Source: Actinomycetales bacterium Ga0077552
Lineage (GTDB): Bacteria; Actinomycetota; Actinomycetes; Actinomycetales; Microbacteriaceae
DNA: 11,214 nucleotides
Reading direction: 5' to 3'
NCBI GenBank assembly: GCA_001464255.1
Contig: LNFD01000211.1
Location: forward strand, 1-11,214
The stretch's first letter is position 1. Every line of letters starts with the position of its first letter. The notes beneath the pieces are model-generated. The model did no database searches and had not been told where the DNA came from. It was given only the letters and a program-made list of their open reading frames with translations. Positions 1 through 7,787 of this stretch are shown here, piece after piece. A program made the translations under genes and the position numbers.

Positions 1-983
<983 letters not shown>

Positions 984-990
984 TCTGATG

Positions 991-996
991 ATTCTA
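991..996 (-). promoter_or_regulatory. Candidate -10 element (TAGAAT) for leaderless uvrA
   Basis: On the minus strand TAGAAT (5 of 6 matches to TATAAT) is followed by 7 nt and then the uvrA GTG. That places the expected transcription start at or next to the start codon, and there is no Shine-Dalgarno in the gap. No convincing -35 is seen, which is common in actinomycetes. No LexA-type palindrome is visible nearby. The call rests on hexamer and spacing only. Confidence 0.55.
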
Positions 997-1017
997 GGCG
1001 CGCCCCCCGACAGCAGA

Positions 1018-1034
1018 CTGAGCGCGCGGCTCAG
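1018..1034 (-). other. Small inverted repeat over the uvrB stop codon
   Basis: CTGAGC (1018-1023) and GCTCAG (1029-1034) form a 6-bp stem with a 5-nt GCGCG loop, overlapping the uvrB stop codon (1031-1033). No T-run follows on the minus strand, so it is at best a weak or attenuating 3' hairpin between uvrB and uvrA. It could be chance in GC-rich DNA. Confidence 0.25.
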
Positions 1035-3112
1035 CGCACGTGCCCCGCCTCGACCATGCCGCGCAGGTCTTTCTTGAGGTCCTGCACCTCGTCACGAAGG
1101 CGCGCGGCGAGCTCGAACTTCAGCTCTTCGGCGGCCGTGAGCATCTGCGCCGTGAGGTCGGCGATGATCGACTCGAGCTCGGCGGCGCCCTCGGCACCGC
1201 GGCCCTCGCGGCGCAGGGCAGGAGTGGCGGCTCGCTTACCGCCCGCTCCCCCGCCGCGCTGCCGGCTGGCCAGCAGCTCGGCGGTGTCGGCACCCTCGCG
1301 CACGAGCTGATCGGTGATGTCGGCGATCTTCTTGCGCAGCGGCGTGGGGTCGATACCGTGCTCGGCGTTGTAGGCGATCTGGCGGTCGCGTCGGCGCGTG
1401 GTCTCGTCGATCGCCTGCGCCATCGAGGGCGTCACGACATCGGCGTACATGTGCACCTCGCCCGAGACGTTGCGGGCCGCGCGCCCGATGGTCTGGATGA
1501 GCGAGGTCGCCGACCGGAGGAACCCCTCTTTGTCGGCGTCGAGGATCGCCACGAGCGAGACCTCCGGGAGGTCGAGGCCCTCGCGTAGCAGGTTGATGCC
1601 CACCAGCACGTCGTACACGCCCTGCCGCAGCTCGCTCAGCAGCTCGACGCGGCGCAGCGTGTCGACGTCGGAGTGCAGGTACCGCACGCGCACTCCCGCT
1701 TCGGTGAGGAACTCGGTGAGCTCCTCCGCCATCTTCTTCGTGAGGGTCGTGACGAGCACGCGCTCGTCGCGCTCGGTGCGCTGACGGATCTGCTCGAGCA
1801 GGTCGTCGATCTGCCCCTTGCTGGGCTTGACGACGATCCCGGGGTCGACGAGGCCCGTCGGGCGGATGATCTGCTCGACGACGGAGTCGGTGATGCCCAA
1901 CTCGTACTTGCCGGGCGTCGCGGAGAGGTAGACCTTCTGGCCCGTGCGGTCGAGGAACTCCTCCCAGCGCAGCGGTCGGTTGTCGAGGGCGCTCGGCAGG
2001 CGGAAGCCGTGCTCGACGAGCGTGCGCTTGCGCGAGGCATCGCCCTCGTACATCGCACCGATCTGCGGCACGGTCACGTGGCTCTCATCGATCACGACGA
2101 GGAAGTCCTCCGGGAAGTAGTCGAGCAGGCAGTTCGGCGGCTCACCCGGGGCGCGACCGTCGATGTGTCGCGAGTAGTTCTCGATGCCGTTGCAGAACCC
2201 GATCTGCTCCATCATCTCGATGTCGAAGGTCGTGCGCATGCGCAGCCGCTGCACCTCGAGGAGCTTGCCCTGGCGCTCGAGCTCGGCGAGCCGCACGTCC
2301 AGTTCCTCCTTGATCGTCACGATCGCACGCTGCATCGTGTCGGGCGAGGCCGCGTAGTGCGTCGCCGGGAAGACCGAGACGGCGTCGAGCGCGCGCACCA
2401 CATCGCCCGTGAGGGGGTGCAGGGCGTAGAGCGCCTCGACCTCGTCACCGAACATCTCGATGCGGATCGCGAGCTCTTCGTACATCGGGATGATCTCGAT
2501 CGTGTCGCCCCGTACACGGAACTTGCCGCGGGAGAAGTCGACGTCGTTGCGCTGGTACTGCATGCCGACGAACTTGCGGATGAGCGCGTCGCGCGGGATG
2601 CTCTGGCCCACCTGCAGGGCCACCATCGCCTCGAGGTACTCCTCTGCGGCACCGAGGCCGTAGATGCACGACACGGTCGAGACGACGACGACGTCGCGGC
2701 GGCTCAACAGCGAATTGGTCGTCGAGTGCCGCAACCGCTCGACCTCGGCGTTGACCGAGCTGTCTTTCTCGATGAACGTATCGGTCTGCGGCACGTAGGC
2801 CTCGGGCTGGTAGTAGTCGTAGTACGAGACGAAGTACTCGATCGCGTTGTGCGGCATGAGGTCGCGGAACTCGGTTGCGAGCTGCGCCGCGAGCGTCTTG
2901 TTGTGCGCGAGGACGAGGGTCGGCCGTTGAACCTGCTCGATGAGCCACGCCGTCGTCGCCGACTTGCCCGTGCCCGTGGCGCCGAGCAGCACGATGTCGG
3001 TCTCACCGGCATTGATGCGGGCCGCCAGCTCGGCGATCGCCTGGGGCTGGTCGCCGCTCGGCCGGTAGTCGCTCACGACCTCGAAGGGGCGCACCGAACG
3101 CGTGGGTTCCAT
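1031..3112 (-). CDS. uvrB: UvrABC excinuclease subunit B
   Basis: UvrB is the cryptic helicase of nucleotide excision repair. UvrA delivers it to the lesion, it verifies damage with its beta-hairpin, and it then recruits UvrC. At 693 aa it is close to the usual size (about 670-700). Walker A is GATGTGKS at residues 44-51. The beta-hairpin region is the Tyr-rich YYDYYQPEAYVPQ at about 97-109. The Walker B/motif II is DESH at 342-345, motif III is the LSATP region at 396-400, and motif VI is QTIGRAARN at 540-548. The C-terminal UVR domain that contacts UvrC lies at about 644-680, joined by a Gly/Arg-rich linker (about 619-640). All helicase motifs are intact. The ATG start is 9 nt after the coaE stop, no clear Shine-Dalgarno precedes it, and TAGGCT lies 6 nt upstream, so coaE read-through and a leaderless start are both possible. 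Confidence 0.98.
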   Translation of the reverse strand: MEPTRSVRPFEVVSDYRPSGDQPQAIAELAARINAGETDIVLLGATGTGKSATTAWLIEQVQRPTLVLAHNKTLAAQLATEFRDLMPHNAIEYFVSYYDYYQPEAYVPQTDTFIEKDSSVNAEVERLRHSTTNSLLSRRDVVVVSTVSCIYGLGAAEEYLEAMVALQVGQSIPRDALIRKFVGMQYQRNDVDFSRGKFRVRGDTIEIIPMYEELAIRIEMFGDEVEALYALHPLTGDVVRALDAVSVFPATHYAASPDTMQRAIVTIKEELDVRLAELERQGKLLEVQRLRMRTTFDIEMMEQIGFCNGIENYSRHIDGRAPGEPPNCLLDYFPEDFLVVIDESHVTVPQIGAMYEGDASRKRTLVEHGFRLPSALDNRPLRWEEFLDRTGQKVYLSATPGKYELGITDSVVEQIIRPTGLVDPGIVVKPSKGQIDDLLEQIRQRTERDERVLVTTLTKKMAEELTEFLTEAGVRVRYLHSDVDTLRRVELLSELRQGVYDVLVGINLLREGLDLPEVSLVAILDADKEGFLRSATSLIQTIGRAARNVSGEVHMYADVVTPSMAQAIDETTRRRDRQIAYNAEHGIDPTPLRKKIADITDQLVREGADTAELLASRQRGGGAGGKRAATPALRREGRGAEGAAELESIIADLTAQMLTAAEELKFELAARLRDEVQDLKKDLRGMVEAGHVR

Positions 3113-3118
3113 GCGCTC

Positions 3119-3124
3119 AGCCTA
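3119..3124 (-). promoter_or_regulatory. Candidate -10 element (TAGGCT) for uvrB, overlapping the coaE stop codon
   Basis: On the minus strand TAGGCT is followed by GAGCGC (6 nt) and the uvrB ATG. The first three bases are the coaE TAG stop codon. No Shine-Dalgarno is visible. The same hexamer at the same distance occurs before coaE, the DUF885 gene and polA, which is the main support. No -35 is recognisable. Confidence 0.45.
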
Positions 3125-3757
3125 CGAGAGGGGGTCTGACACTCCGGTGTGACGGGCGCGCTCGGCCACGAGCCGCTCCCACAGCGCATCCACTTGCTCG
3201 AGCGTGTGCGCCATCGTGCCGCTCGTGTCGATGACGACGTCGGCCGCCGCGAGGCGCTCCTCATCGCTCGCCTGCGCGGCGACCCTGTCCTGGGCGGATG
3301 CCCGGTCCATGCCGCGCAGGGTGACGAGCCGCTCGACACGCTGCTCGGCGGGCGCGTGCACGACGACGACGATGGCGAACTCGTCGGCCGACCGCGCCTC
3401 GACGAGCAGAGGCACGTCGTAGACGACGATCGCATCGGGGTCGTGGGCCTCGAGGTGATCGAGTCGCTCGCGGTAGAGCCGCTGCACCTCCGGATGCACG
3501 ATGGCGTTGAGGTCGGCGCGGGCCGCGGGGTCGGCGAACACGAGCCCGCCGAGGGCGGGGCGGTCGAGCGATCCGTCGGGGGCGAGCACGGCATCCCCGA
3601 ACCGACGGCGGATGGCGGCGAGGCCCGGTGAACCGGGCGCGACCGCCTCGCGCGCGAGCAGATCGGCGTCGATGACGACGGCGCCGAGCGCGGCGAGCCG
3701 GGCCGAGACGACCGATTTACCGGCTGCGATGCCCCCGGTGAGCCCGATGACGTCCAT
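3122..3757 (-). CDS. coaE: Dephospho-CoA kinase
   Basis: CoaE catalyses the final step of coenzyme A synthesis, ATP-dependent phosphorylation of the 3'-hydroxyl of dephospho-CoA, in the cytoplasm. The P-loop is GGIAAGKS at residues 8-15, preceded by MDVIGLT. IDADLLAREAV (about 29-39) is the conserved substrate-side motif. VHPEV (about 87-91) and YDVPLLVE (about 113-120) are family signatures. The lid region runs through RLVTLRGMDRASAQDRVAAQ (about 143-162) and ends in a VVIDTSGT strand. At 211 aa this is a stand-alone kinase. The mycobacterial CoaE, as I recall it, carries an extra C-terminal GrpB-like domain that is absent here. The ATG start follows TAGGCT by 6 nt with no Shine-Dalgarno, suggesting a leaderless mRNA. 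uvrB begins 9 nt after its stop. Confidence 0.97.
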   Translation of the reverse strand: MDVIGLTGGIAAGKSVVSARLAALGAVVIDADLLAREAVAPGSPGLAAIRRRFGDAVLAPDGSLDRPALGGLVFADPAARADLNAIVHPEVQRLYRERLDHLEAHDPDAIVVYDVPLLVEARSADEFAIVVVVHAPAEQRVERLVTLRGMDRASAQDRVAAQASDEERLAAADVVIDTSGTMAHTLEQVDALWERLVAERARHTGVSDPLS

Positions 3758-3763
3758 CGTTCG

Positions 3764-3769
3764 AGCCTA
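3764..3769 (-). promoter_or_regulatory. Candidate -10 element (TAGGCT) for leaderless coaE
   Basis: On the minus strand TAGGCT is followed by CGAACG (6 nt) and the coaE ATG. No Shine-Dalgarno is present. The element lies in the 73-nt gap shared with the divergent DUF4126 gene, so an independent promoter is expected here. It would also drive uvrB if the two genes are cotranscribed. The last T plus the next five bases read TCGAAC, a LexA half-site sequence, but the second half is missing. Confidence 0.6.
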
Positions 3770-3794
3770 TCCGGTCGGCTCGCACCCGAGCGGG

Positions 3795-3800
3795 TAGCAT
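3795..3800 (+). promoter_or_regulatory. Candidate -10 element (TAGCAT) for the DUF4126 gene
   Basis: TAGCAT lies in the divergent intergenic region. A start about 7 nt downstream would give a leader of roughly 23 nt before GTG 3831. Unlike its neighbours, this leader holds a strong Shine-Dalgarno. No clear -35 is seen. Confidence 0.4.
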
Positions 3801-3819
3801 GACTCGCACGTGCCCCGAT

Positions 3820-3824
3820 GGAGG
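3820..3824 (+). promoter_or_regulatory. Ribosome binding site GGAGG that sets the DUF4126 start
   Basis: GGAGG is followed by TCTCCC (6 nt) and GTG at 3831-3833. This ideal spacing decides for GTG 3831 over the upstream in-frame codon at 3810, which would add a charged, proline-containing stretch not expected in the family. Confidence 0.8.
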
Positions 3825-3830
3825 TCTCCC

Positions 3831-4404
3831 GTGCTCGAACTGCTCACCGGTACCGGGCTCGCCGTGGCCGCAGGGCTCAACGCCTACGTGCCGATGCTCG
3901 TGCTCGGTCTCGCTGGTCGGTTCCTCGATTTCGTCGAGCTGCCGTCGGCCTGGGCGTGGCTCGAGAACGAGTGGGTGCTGCTGATCCTCGGCGTGCTGCT
4001 CGTGATCGAGCTCGTCGCCGACAAGATCCCGGCGGTCGACTCGATCAACGACGTCATCCAGTCGATCGTGCGCCCCGCGGCGGGCGGAATCGACGACCGC
4101 CGCCGTCACCGATCCGGCGGCCTTCTTCGAGTCGAGCGCGTGGGTGCCCGTCGTCACGGGCATCGTGATCGCGCTCGTCGTGCACGGGGCGAAGATGTTC
4201 GTGCGCCCCGCGGCGAATGCCCTCACGGCGGGCGCCGCGGCCCCGGTGCTCTCGACGGGAGAGGACATCGGCTCGCTGCTGTTCAGCCTCTTCGCCATCC
4301 TCATCCCCATCCTCGTGATCGTCGCGCTGATCGCGCTCGCGGTGCTCGTCGTCTCGGTCTTCCGGCGGCTGCGACGGCAGCGGCGCACGGTCGCGCCGGC
4401 CTAG
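3831..4404 (+). pseudogene. DUF4126-family membrane protein, reading frame broken near 4090
   Basis: This is a small multi-pass membrane protein of unknown function. The first part, from GTG 3831 to about 4091 (87 codons), reads LELLTGTGLAVAAGLNAYVP, a second hydrophobic helix (WVLLILGVLLVIELVADKIP) and the family-typical VDSINDVIQSIVRPAAGGI. The frame then fails. The rest of the family sequence resumes in the +1 frame at about 4093 with TTAAVTDPAAFFESSAWVPV, two more hydrophobic segments (VTGIVIALVVHGAKMF and LLFSLFAILIPILVIVALIA), a basic tail RRLRRQRR and a TAG stop at 4402-4404. Joined, the two parts give about 190 aa, a normal size for such proteins. The expected link between GGI and TTAAV may also be short by a few residues, which would fit a small deletion. 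Without correction the first frame runs on as basic, unrelated sequence to a stop at 4494-4496. A true inactivating mutation and a sequencing error in very GC-rich DNA look equally possible. No slippery heptamer is seen. Confidence 0.8.
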
Positions 4405-4416
4405 CGTCGTCGGCCA

Positions 4417-4432
4417 GCCCCGCGCGAGGGGC
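4417..4432. other. Short GC hairpin after the DUF4126 stop
   Basis: GCCCC (4417-4421) and GGGGC (4428-4432) form a 5-bp stem with a 6-nt loop, 13 nt after the stop at 4404. It may assist the larger hairpin just downstream. It is weak alone. Confidence 0.25.
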
Positions 4433-4440
4433 GGGGATGC

Positions 4441-4476
4441 CGAACGGGCCGCCCCCCGAGGGAGACGGCCCGTTCG
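4441..4476. terminator. Hairpin terminator between convergent DUF4126 and rpsA
   Basis: CGAACGGGCCG (4441-4451) and CGGCCCGTTCG (4466-4476) are a perfect 11-bp inverted repeat around a 14-nt loop. It lies between the 3' ends of two converging genes, so it can serve both strands. No T-tract follows on either side, as is usual for GC-rich actinomycete terminators. Position and stem quality are the evidence. Confidence 0.75.
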
Positions 4477-4496
4477 TCGTCAGCGCCAGGCGCTGA

Positions 4497-5948
4497 TCAG
4501 CTGTTGCTCGAGAGCTTCTCGCGCAGCGCGGCGAGCGACTCGTCGTCGGCGAGGGTGCCGCCGGCGTTCGAGTCGGACGAGAAGCTCGACCCGCCCGCGG
4601 CGGGCAGCTCGAGGGTCTCCTCCTCGACCAGCGCCGTGGCGACCTGCTTCTTGTGGGCCTCCCAGCGGGCCTGAGCGGCAGCGTAGTCCTGCTCCCACTT
4701 GGCGCGCTGCTCCTCGAAGCCGTCCTTCCACTCGCCCGACTCGGGGTCGAAGCCCTCGGGGTACTTGTAGTTGCCGGCCTCGTCGTACTCGGTCGGCATG
4801 CCGTAGACAGCCGGGTCGAACTCGACGCCCTCGGGGTCGACGCCCTCGTTGGCCTGCTTGAGGCTCAGCGAGATGCGACGGCGCTCGAGGTCGATGTCGA
4901 TGACCTTGACGAAGACCTCGTCACCGACCGACACGATCTGCTCGGCGAGCTCGACGTGCTTGGCCGAGAGCTCCGAGATGTGCACGAGGCCCTCGATGCC
5001 GTCCGCCACGCGCACGAAGGCGCCGAACGGGACGAGCTTCGTGACCTTGCCCGGGGCGACCTGCCCGATCGCGTGGGTGCGGGCGAAGACCTGCCACGGG
5101 TCCTCCTGCGTCGCCTTGAGCGAGAGCGACACGCGCTCGCGCTCGAGGTCGACCTCGAGGATCTCGACGGTGACCTCCTGGCCCACCTCGACGACCTCGC
5201 TGGCGTGCTCGATGTGCTTCCAGCTGAGCTCGGAGACGTGCACGAGGCCGTCGACGCCGCCGAGGTCCACGAACGCACCGAAGTTGACGATCGACGAGAC
5301 GACACCCTTGCGAACCTGGCCCTTGGCGAGGTTGTTGAGGAAGGTCGAGCGGCTCTCCGACTGCGTCTGCTCGAGCAGGGCGCGGCGCGAGAGCACGACG
5401 TTGTTGCGGTTCTTGTCGAGCTCGAGGATCTTCGCCTCGATCTCCTGGCCGAGGTACGGCGTGAGGTCGCGCACGCGGCGCAGCTCGATGAGCGAGGCGG
5501 GGAGGAAGCCGCGCAGGCCGATGTCGACGATGAGGCCGCCCTTGACGACCTCGATGACGGTGCCGGTGACGACGCCGTCGGCGTCCTTGATCTTCTCGAC
5601 GTCGCCCCAGGCGCGCTCGTACTGCGCGCGCTTCTTGGAGAGGATCAGACGACCCTCCTTGTCCTCCTTCTGGAGGACGAGCGCCTCGACGGTGTCGCCG
5701 ACGGCGACGACCTCGGAGGGGTCGACATCGTGCTTGATCGACAGCTCGCGCGAGGGGATGACGCCCTCGGTCTTGTAGCCGACGTCGAGGAGGACCTCGT
5801 CGCGGTCGATCTTGACGACGGTGCCTTCGATGAGGTCGCCGTCGTTGAAGAACTTGAGGGTCAGTTCGACCGCGGCCAGGAAGTCTTCAGCAGAGCCGAT
5901 GTCGTTGATGGCGATCTGCTTGGGGGCCTGGGTCGTTGCGGGGGTCAT
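4497..5948 (-). CDS. rpsA: 30S ribosomal protein S1
   Basis: Ribosomal protein S1 binds mRNA on the 30S subunit and assists translation initiation. At 483 aa it has the length typical of actinomycete S1, with four S1 (OB-fold) repeats at about residues 37-108, 123-190, 211-278 and 296-364. Repeats 3 and 4 are the best preserved (NFGAFVDLGGVDGLVHVSEL and PFGAFVRVADGIEGLVHISEL-like, each closed by RVSLSLK or RISLSLK). The tail is acidic and aromatic (about 370-440) and ends with GGTLADDESLAALREKLS, matching the actinomycete S1 C-terminus. I chose ATG 5946-5948 (MTPATTQAP). A 23-residue upstream extension is possible but is Arg/Ser-rich and unlike the family. A GGAG at 5959-5962 lies 10 nt before this ATG, so unlike its neighbours this gene has a leader. 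It converges on the DUF4126 gene across the hairpin terminator. Confidence 0.98.
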   Translation of the reverse strand: MTPATTQAPKQIAINDIGSAEDFLAAVELTLKFFNDGDLIEGTVVKIDRDEVLLDVGYKTEGVIPSRELSIKHDVDPSEVVAVGDTVEALVLQKEDKEGRLILSKKRAQYERAWGDVEKIKDADGVVTGTVIEVVKGGLIVDIGLRGFLPASLIELRRVRDLTPYLGQEIEAKILELDKNRNNVVLSRRALLEQTQSESRSTFLNNLAKGQVRKGVVSSIVNFGAFVDLGGVDGLVHVSELSWKHIEHASEVVEVGQEVTVEILEVDLERERVSLSLKATQEDPWQVFARTHAIGQVAPGKVTKLVPFGAFVRVADGIEGLVHISELSAKHVELAEQIVSVGDEVFVKVIDIDLERRRISLSLKQANEGVDPEGVEFDPAVYGMPTEYDEAGNYKYPEGFDPESGEWKDGFEEQRAKWEQDYAAAQARWEAHKKQVATALVEEETLELPAAGGSSFSSDSNAGGTLADDESLAALREKLSSNS

Positions 5949-5965
5949 GTAGTGGGTGCTCCGAT

Positions 5966-6027
5966 GCGGACAGGAATCAGGCCGGGACGACGCGGTTCTG
6001 GAGTGTCGTCCGGGCACGCGGACAGGA
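5966..6027 (-). repeat. Pair of 10-bp direct repeats in the rpsA leader
   Basis: GCGGACAGGA (plus-strand reading) occurs at 5966-5975 and 6018-6027, 52 bp apart, both upstream of the rpsA ATG and downstream of its likely promoter. On the transcript they read TCCTGTCCGC. The upstream copy can pair its GTCCG with CGGAC a few bases on to make a small stem. It may be chance or a leader control element; I have no direct evidence of function. Confidence 0.3.
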
Positions 6028-6050
6028 TTGCCGTCAAACGACGACTCTCC

Positions 6051-6080
6051 AGCTTATCCCCCGCGCCGCAGCGGCGGCAA
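6051..6080 (-). promoter_or_regulatory. Candidate rpsA promoter (TTGCCG - 18 nt - TAAGCT)
   Basis: On the minus strand TTGCCG (6075-6080) is followed after 18 nt by TAAGCT (6051-6056). The predicted start near 6043 would give a leader of about 95 nt ahead of the rpsA ATG. It lies in the 152-nt gap after the DUF885 gene, where a strong ribosomal-protein promoter is expected. The match to consensus is modest. Confidence 0.35.
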
Positions 6081-6099
6081 CACGACCCGGCGCGCGCCG
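6065..6099 (-). terminator. Possible weak terminator after the DUF885 gene
   Basis: Directly after the DUF885 stop (6101-6103), the minus strand has a 12-bp palindrome CGGCGCGCGCCG (6088-6099) and a 5-bp stem GCCGC/GCGGC with a 4-nt loop (6065-6078). There is no T-run. The second hairpin overlaps the candidate rpsA -35, so a terminator role is uncertain. Confidence 0.2.
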
Positions 6100-6100
6100 A

Positions 6101-7780
6101 TCAGTCGAGAAGCGCGGTCTTGAGCGTGTCGAGGCCGACGCCGCCGAGATCGAGCGCGTTCTTGTGGAAGACCTTGTTCGAGAACGCGGCACCCTCCTTG
6201 GCCTTGTAGGCGTCGCGGATCTGCTCCCAGATGCGCTGACCGACCTTGTACGAGGGAGCCTGACCCGGCCAGCCGAGATACCGGTTGACCTCGAAGGTCA
6301 CGAAGCCGTCGTTCATGTTCACGTTCTCGCGCAAGAAGGCGAAGGCGTCGTCGCTCGTCCAGACCCGACCCGTACCGGGGTGGATCTTCCCGAGGTGCAC
6401 CCCGATGTCGAGCACGACGCGCGCGGCGCGCATGCGCTGGCCGTCGAGCATGCCGAGGCGGTCGGCCGGGTCGTCGAGGTAGCCGAGCTCCTCCATGAGC
6501 CGCTCGGCGTAGAGCGCCCAGCCCTCCGCGTGCCCGCTCGTTCCCGCCAGCAGCCGGCGCCACGAGTTCAGCTGCGCGCGGTTGTACACGGCCTGGCCGA
6601 TCTGCAGGTGGTGGCCCGGAACGCCCTCGTGGTACACCGTCGTCGTCTCGCGCCAGGTGTCGAACTCGTCGACGCCCTCGGGGATGCTCCACCACATGCG
6701 ACCCGGTCGCGAGAAGTCGTCGGTGGGCCCGGTGTAGTAGATGGCTCCCCCGGGCGTGGGCGCGATCATGCACTCGAGGCGCGTGACGGGCTCGGGGATG
6801 TCGAAGTGCGTGCGCGAGAGCTCGTCGACGGCCGTGTCGCTGAGCTTCTGCATCCAGGCCTGGAGCGCGTCGCGACCGTGGAGCTTGCGCGCCGGGTCTT
6901 TCTCGAGGTGGGCGATGGCCTCCTCCACGCTCGCGCCGGGGAGGATCTCGCCGGCGATGCGCGTCTGCTCCTCGACCATGCGAGCGAGCTCCTCGATGCC
7001 CCACTCGTAGGTCTCGTCGAGGTCGATCGTCGCGCCGAGGAAGCGGCGCGACATGAGCCCGTACAACTCTCGGCCCACGGCATCGTGCTCGCGCGCGGTC
7101 GGAGCCAGTTCGGTCTCGAGGAAGCGCGCGAAGTCGCCGTAGGCCTCGGCGGCCGCAGCGGCATTGCGGGCGAGGTCGGCGCGCAGGGCATCCGGGATCT
7201 CGCCGCCCTCGATCGCGGCCTCGGCGGCGAACGCGGGGAAGAAGCCGTCGGCGGCGGCGTTGCGCTGCGCCTGCCCGAGCACCTCGACCACCTGGCGGCG
7301 GGCGGGCGTGTTGCCGGCCGCGATGCCCTCGCGGAGGGTCTCGGTGTAGCCCTGCAGGGCCCCGGCGACATTGCCGAGCTTGCGGGCGATGATGCCCCAG
7401 TCGTGCTCGGTCGCCGTGGGCATGAGGTCGAAGATCTCGCGGATGCCCTGCGCGGGCGAGGCGAGCACGTTGAGGTCGCGCTGATCCCAGCCGGCGGCCG
7501 CGAGCTCGAGGTCGAGGCTCAACTCAGCACTGAGGTCGGTGATCGTGACGCGGTCGGTGTCATCGACGGGCGTCGCGGCGGCCAGCTGCGCGAGAGCGGC
7601 ACGGGCCGCCTCCTCGTACCGGGCACGGCCCGCGGGCGAGAAGTCCTGGTACTCGTCGAGGCGCCCCTCGGCACCGATGTAGGTCGCGGTGTCAGGGCTC
7701 AGCTCGACGAGCGTGGCGACCCACTGCTCGGCGATGGCGTCAACGGGGGTGGGCGTGCGGTCGGCGGCGCTGTCAGACAT
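6101..7780 (-). CDS. DUF885-family putative zinc metallopeptidase
   Basis: This 559-aa protein belongs to the DUF885 family (usually about 550-600 aa), which has a gluzincin-type zinc metallopeptidase signature and mostly unknown substrates. The metal site is HEGVPGHH at residues 384-391, with E385 as the expected catalytic base. The downstream GHAEGWALYAE (416-426) probably supplies the third ligand, E419. The C-terminal NRYLGWPGQAPSYKVGQ (about 499-515) is a family signature. The N-terminal half is Ala-rich and helical. I see no signal peptide or membrane segment, so it should be cytoplasmic. The start is ATG 7778-7780 (MSDSAADRTP); the open frame extends 43 residues upstream into polA, but that part is Arg/Ser-rich shadow sequence. 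The gene begins 10 nt after the polA stop and is probably cotranscribed with it, although TAGGCT 7 nt before the ATG could give an independent leaderless start. Confidence 0.9.
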   Translation of the reverse strand: MSDSAADRTPTPVDAIAEQWVATLVELSPDTATYIGAEGRLDEYQDFSPAGRARYEEAARAALAQLAAATPVDDTDRVTITDLSAELSLDLELAAAGWDQRDLNVLASPAQGIREIFDLMPTATEHDWGIIARKLGNVAGALQGYTETLREGIAAGNTPARRQVVEVLGQAQRNAAADGFFPAFAAEAAIEGGEIPDALRADLARNAAAAAEAYGDFARFLETELAPTAREHDAVGRELYGLMSRRFLGATIDLDETYEWGIEELARMVEEQTRIAGEILPGASVEEAIAHLEKDPARKLHGRDALQAWMQKLSDTAVDELSRTHFDIPEPVTRLECMIAPTPGGAIYYTGPTDDFSRPGRMWWSIPEGVDEFDTWRETTTVYHEGVPGHHLQIGQAVYNRAQLNSWRRLLAGTSGHAEGWALYAERLMEELGYLDDPADRLGMLDGQRMRAARVVLDIGVHLGKIHPGTGRVWTSDDAFAFLRENVNMNDGFVTFEVNRYLGWPGQAPSYKVGQRIWEQIRDAYKAKEGAAFSNKVFHKNALDLGGVGLDTLKTALLD

Positions 7781-7787
7781 GACAGCG

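Noticed and set aside
1673..3139. A 488-codon plus-strand open frame opposite uvrB
   Set aside because: It is a codon-bias shadow of uvrB, rich in His, Asp, Arg and Val.
3759..3764. A LexA half-site (TCGAAC) before coaE
   Set aside because: The matching GTTCGA half is absent at the required spacing, so it is not an operator.
4089..4098. Programmed +1 frameshifting in the DUF4126 gene
   Set aside because: No slippery run, rare-codon pause or downstream structure of the known kind is seen, and the reading frame before the break has no nearby stop codon to drive it.
3717..4388. A 223-codon minus-strand open frame opposite the DUF4126 gene
   Set aside because: The plus-strand DUF4126 family match is clear in both halves. 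The minus frame is Arg/Ser/Thr/His-rich with no motif.
4481..4495. The inverted repeat CAGCGCC-A-GGCGCTG next to the rpsA stop
   Set aside because: The one-base centre prevents a good RNA hairpin, and the stronger hairpin at 4441-4476 already explains termination.
5949..6017. A 23-residue N-terminal extension of RpsA
   Set aside because: It is Arg/Ser/Pro-rich and unlike S1 N-termini. The start at 5948 has the family-typical beginning and a GGAG upstream.
4653..6209. A 518-codon plus-strand open frame opposite rpsA
   Set aside because: Its repetitive Leu/Asp/Val composition mirrors the S1 repeats on the other strand, so it is not a gene.
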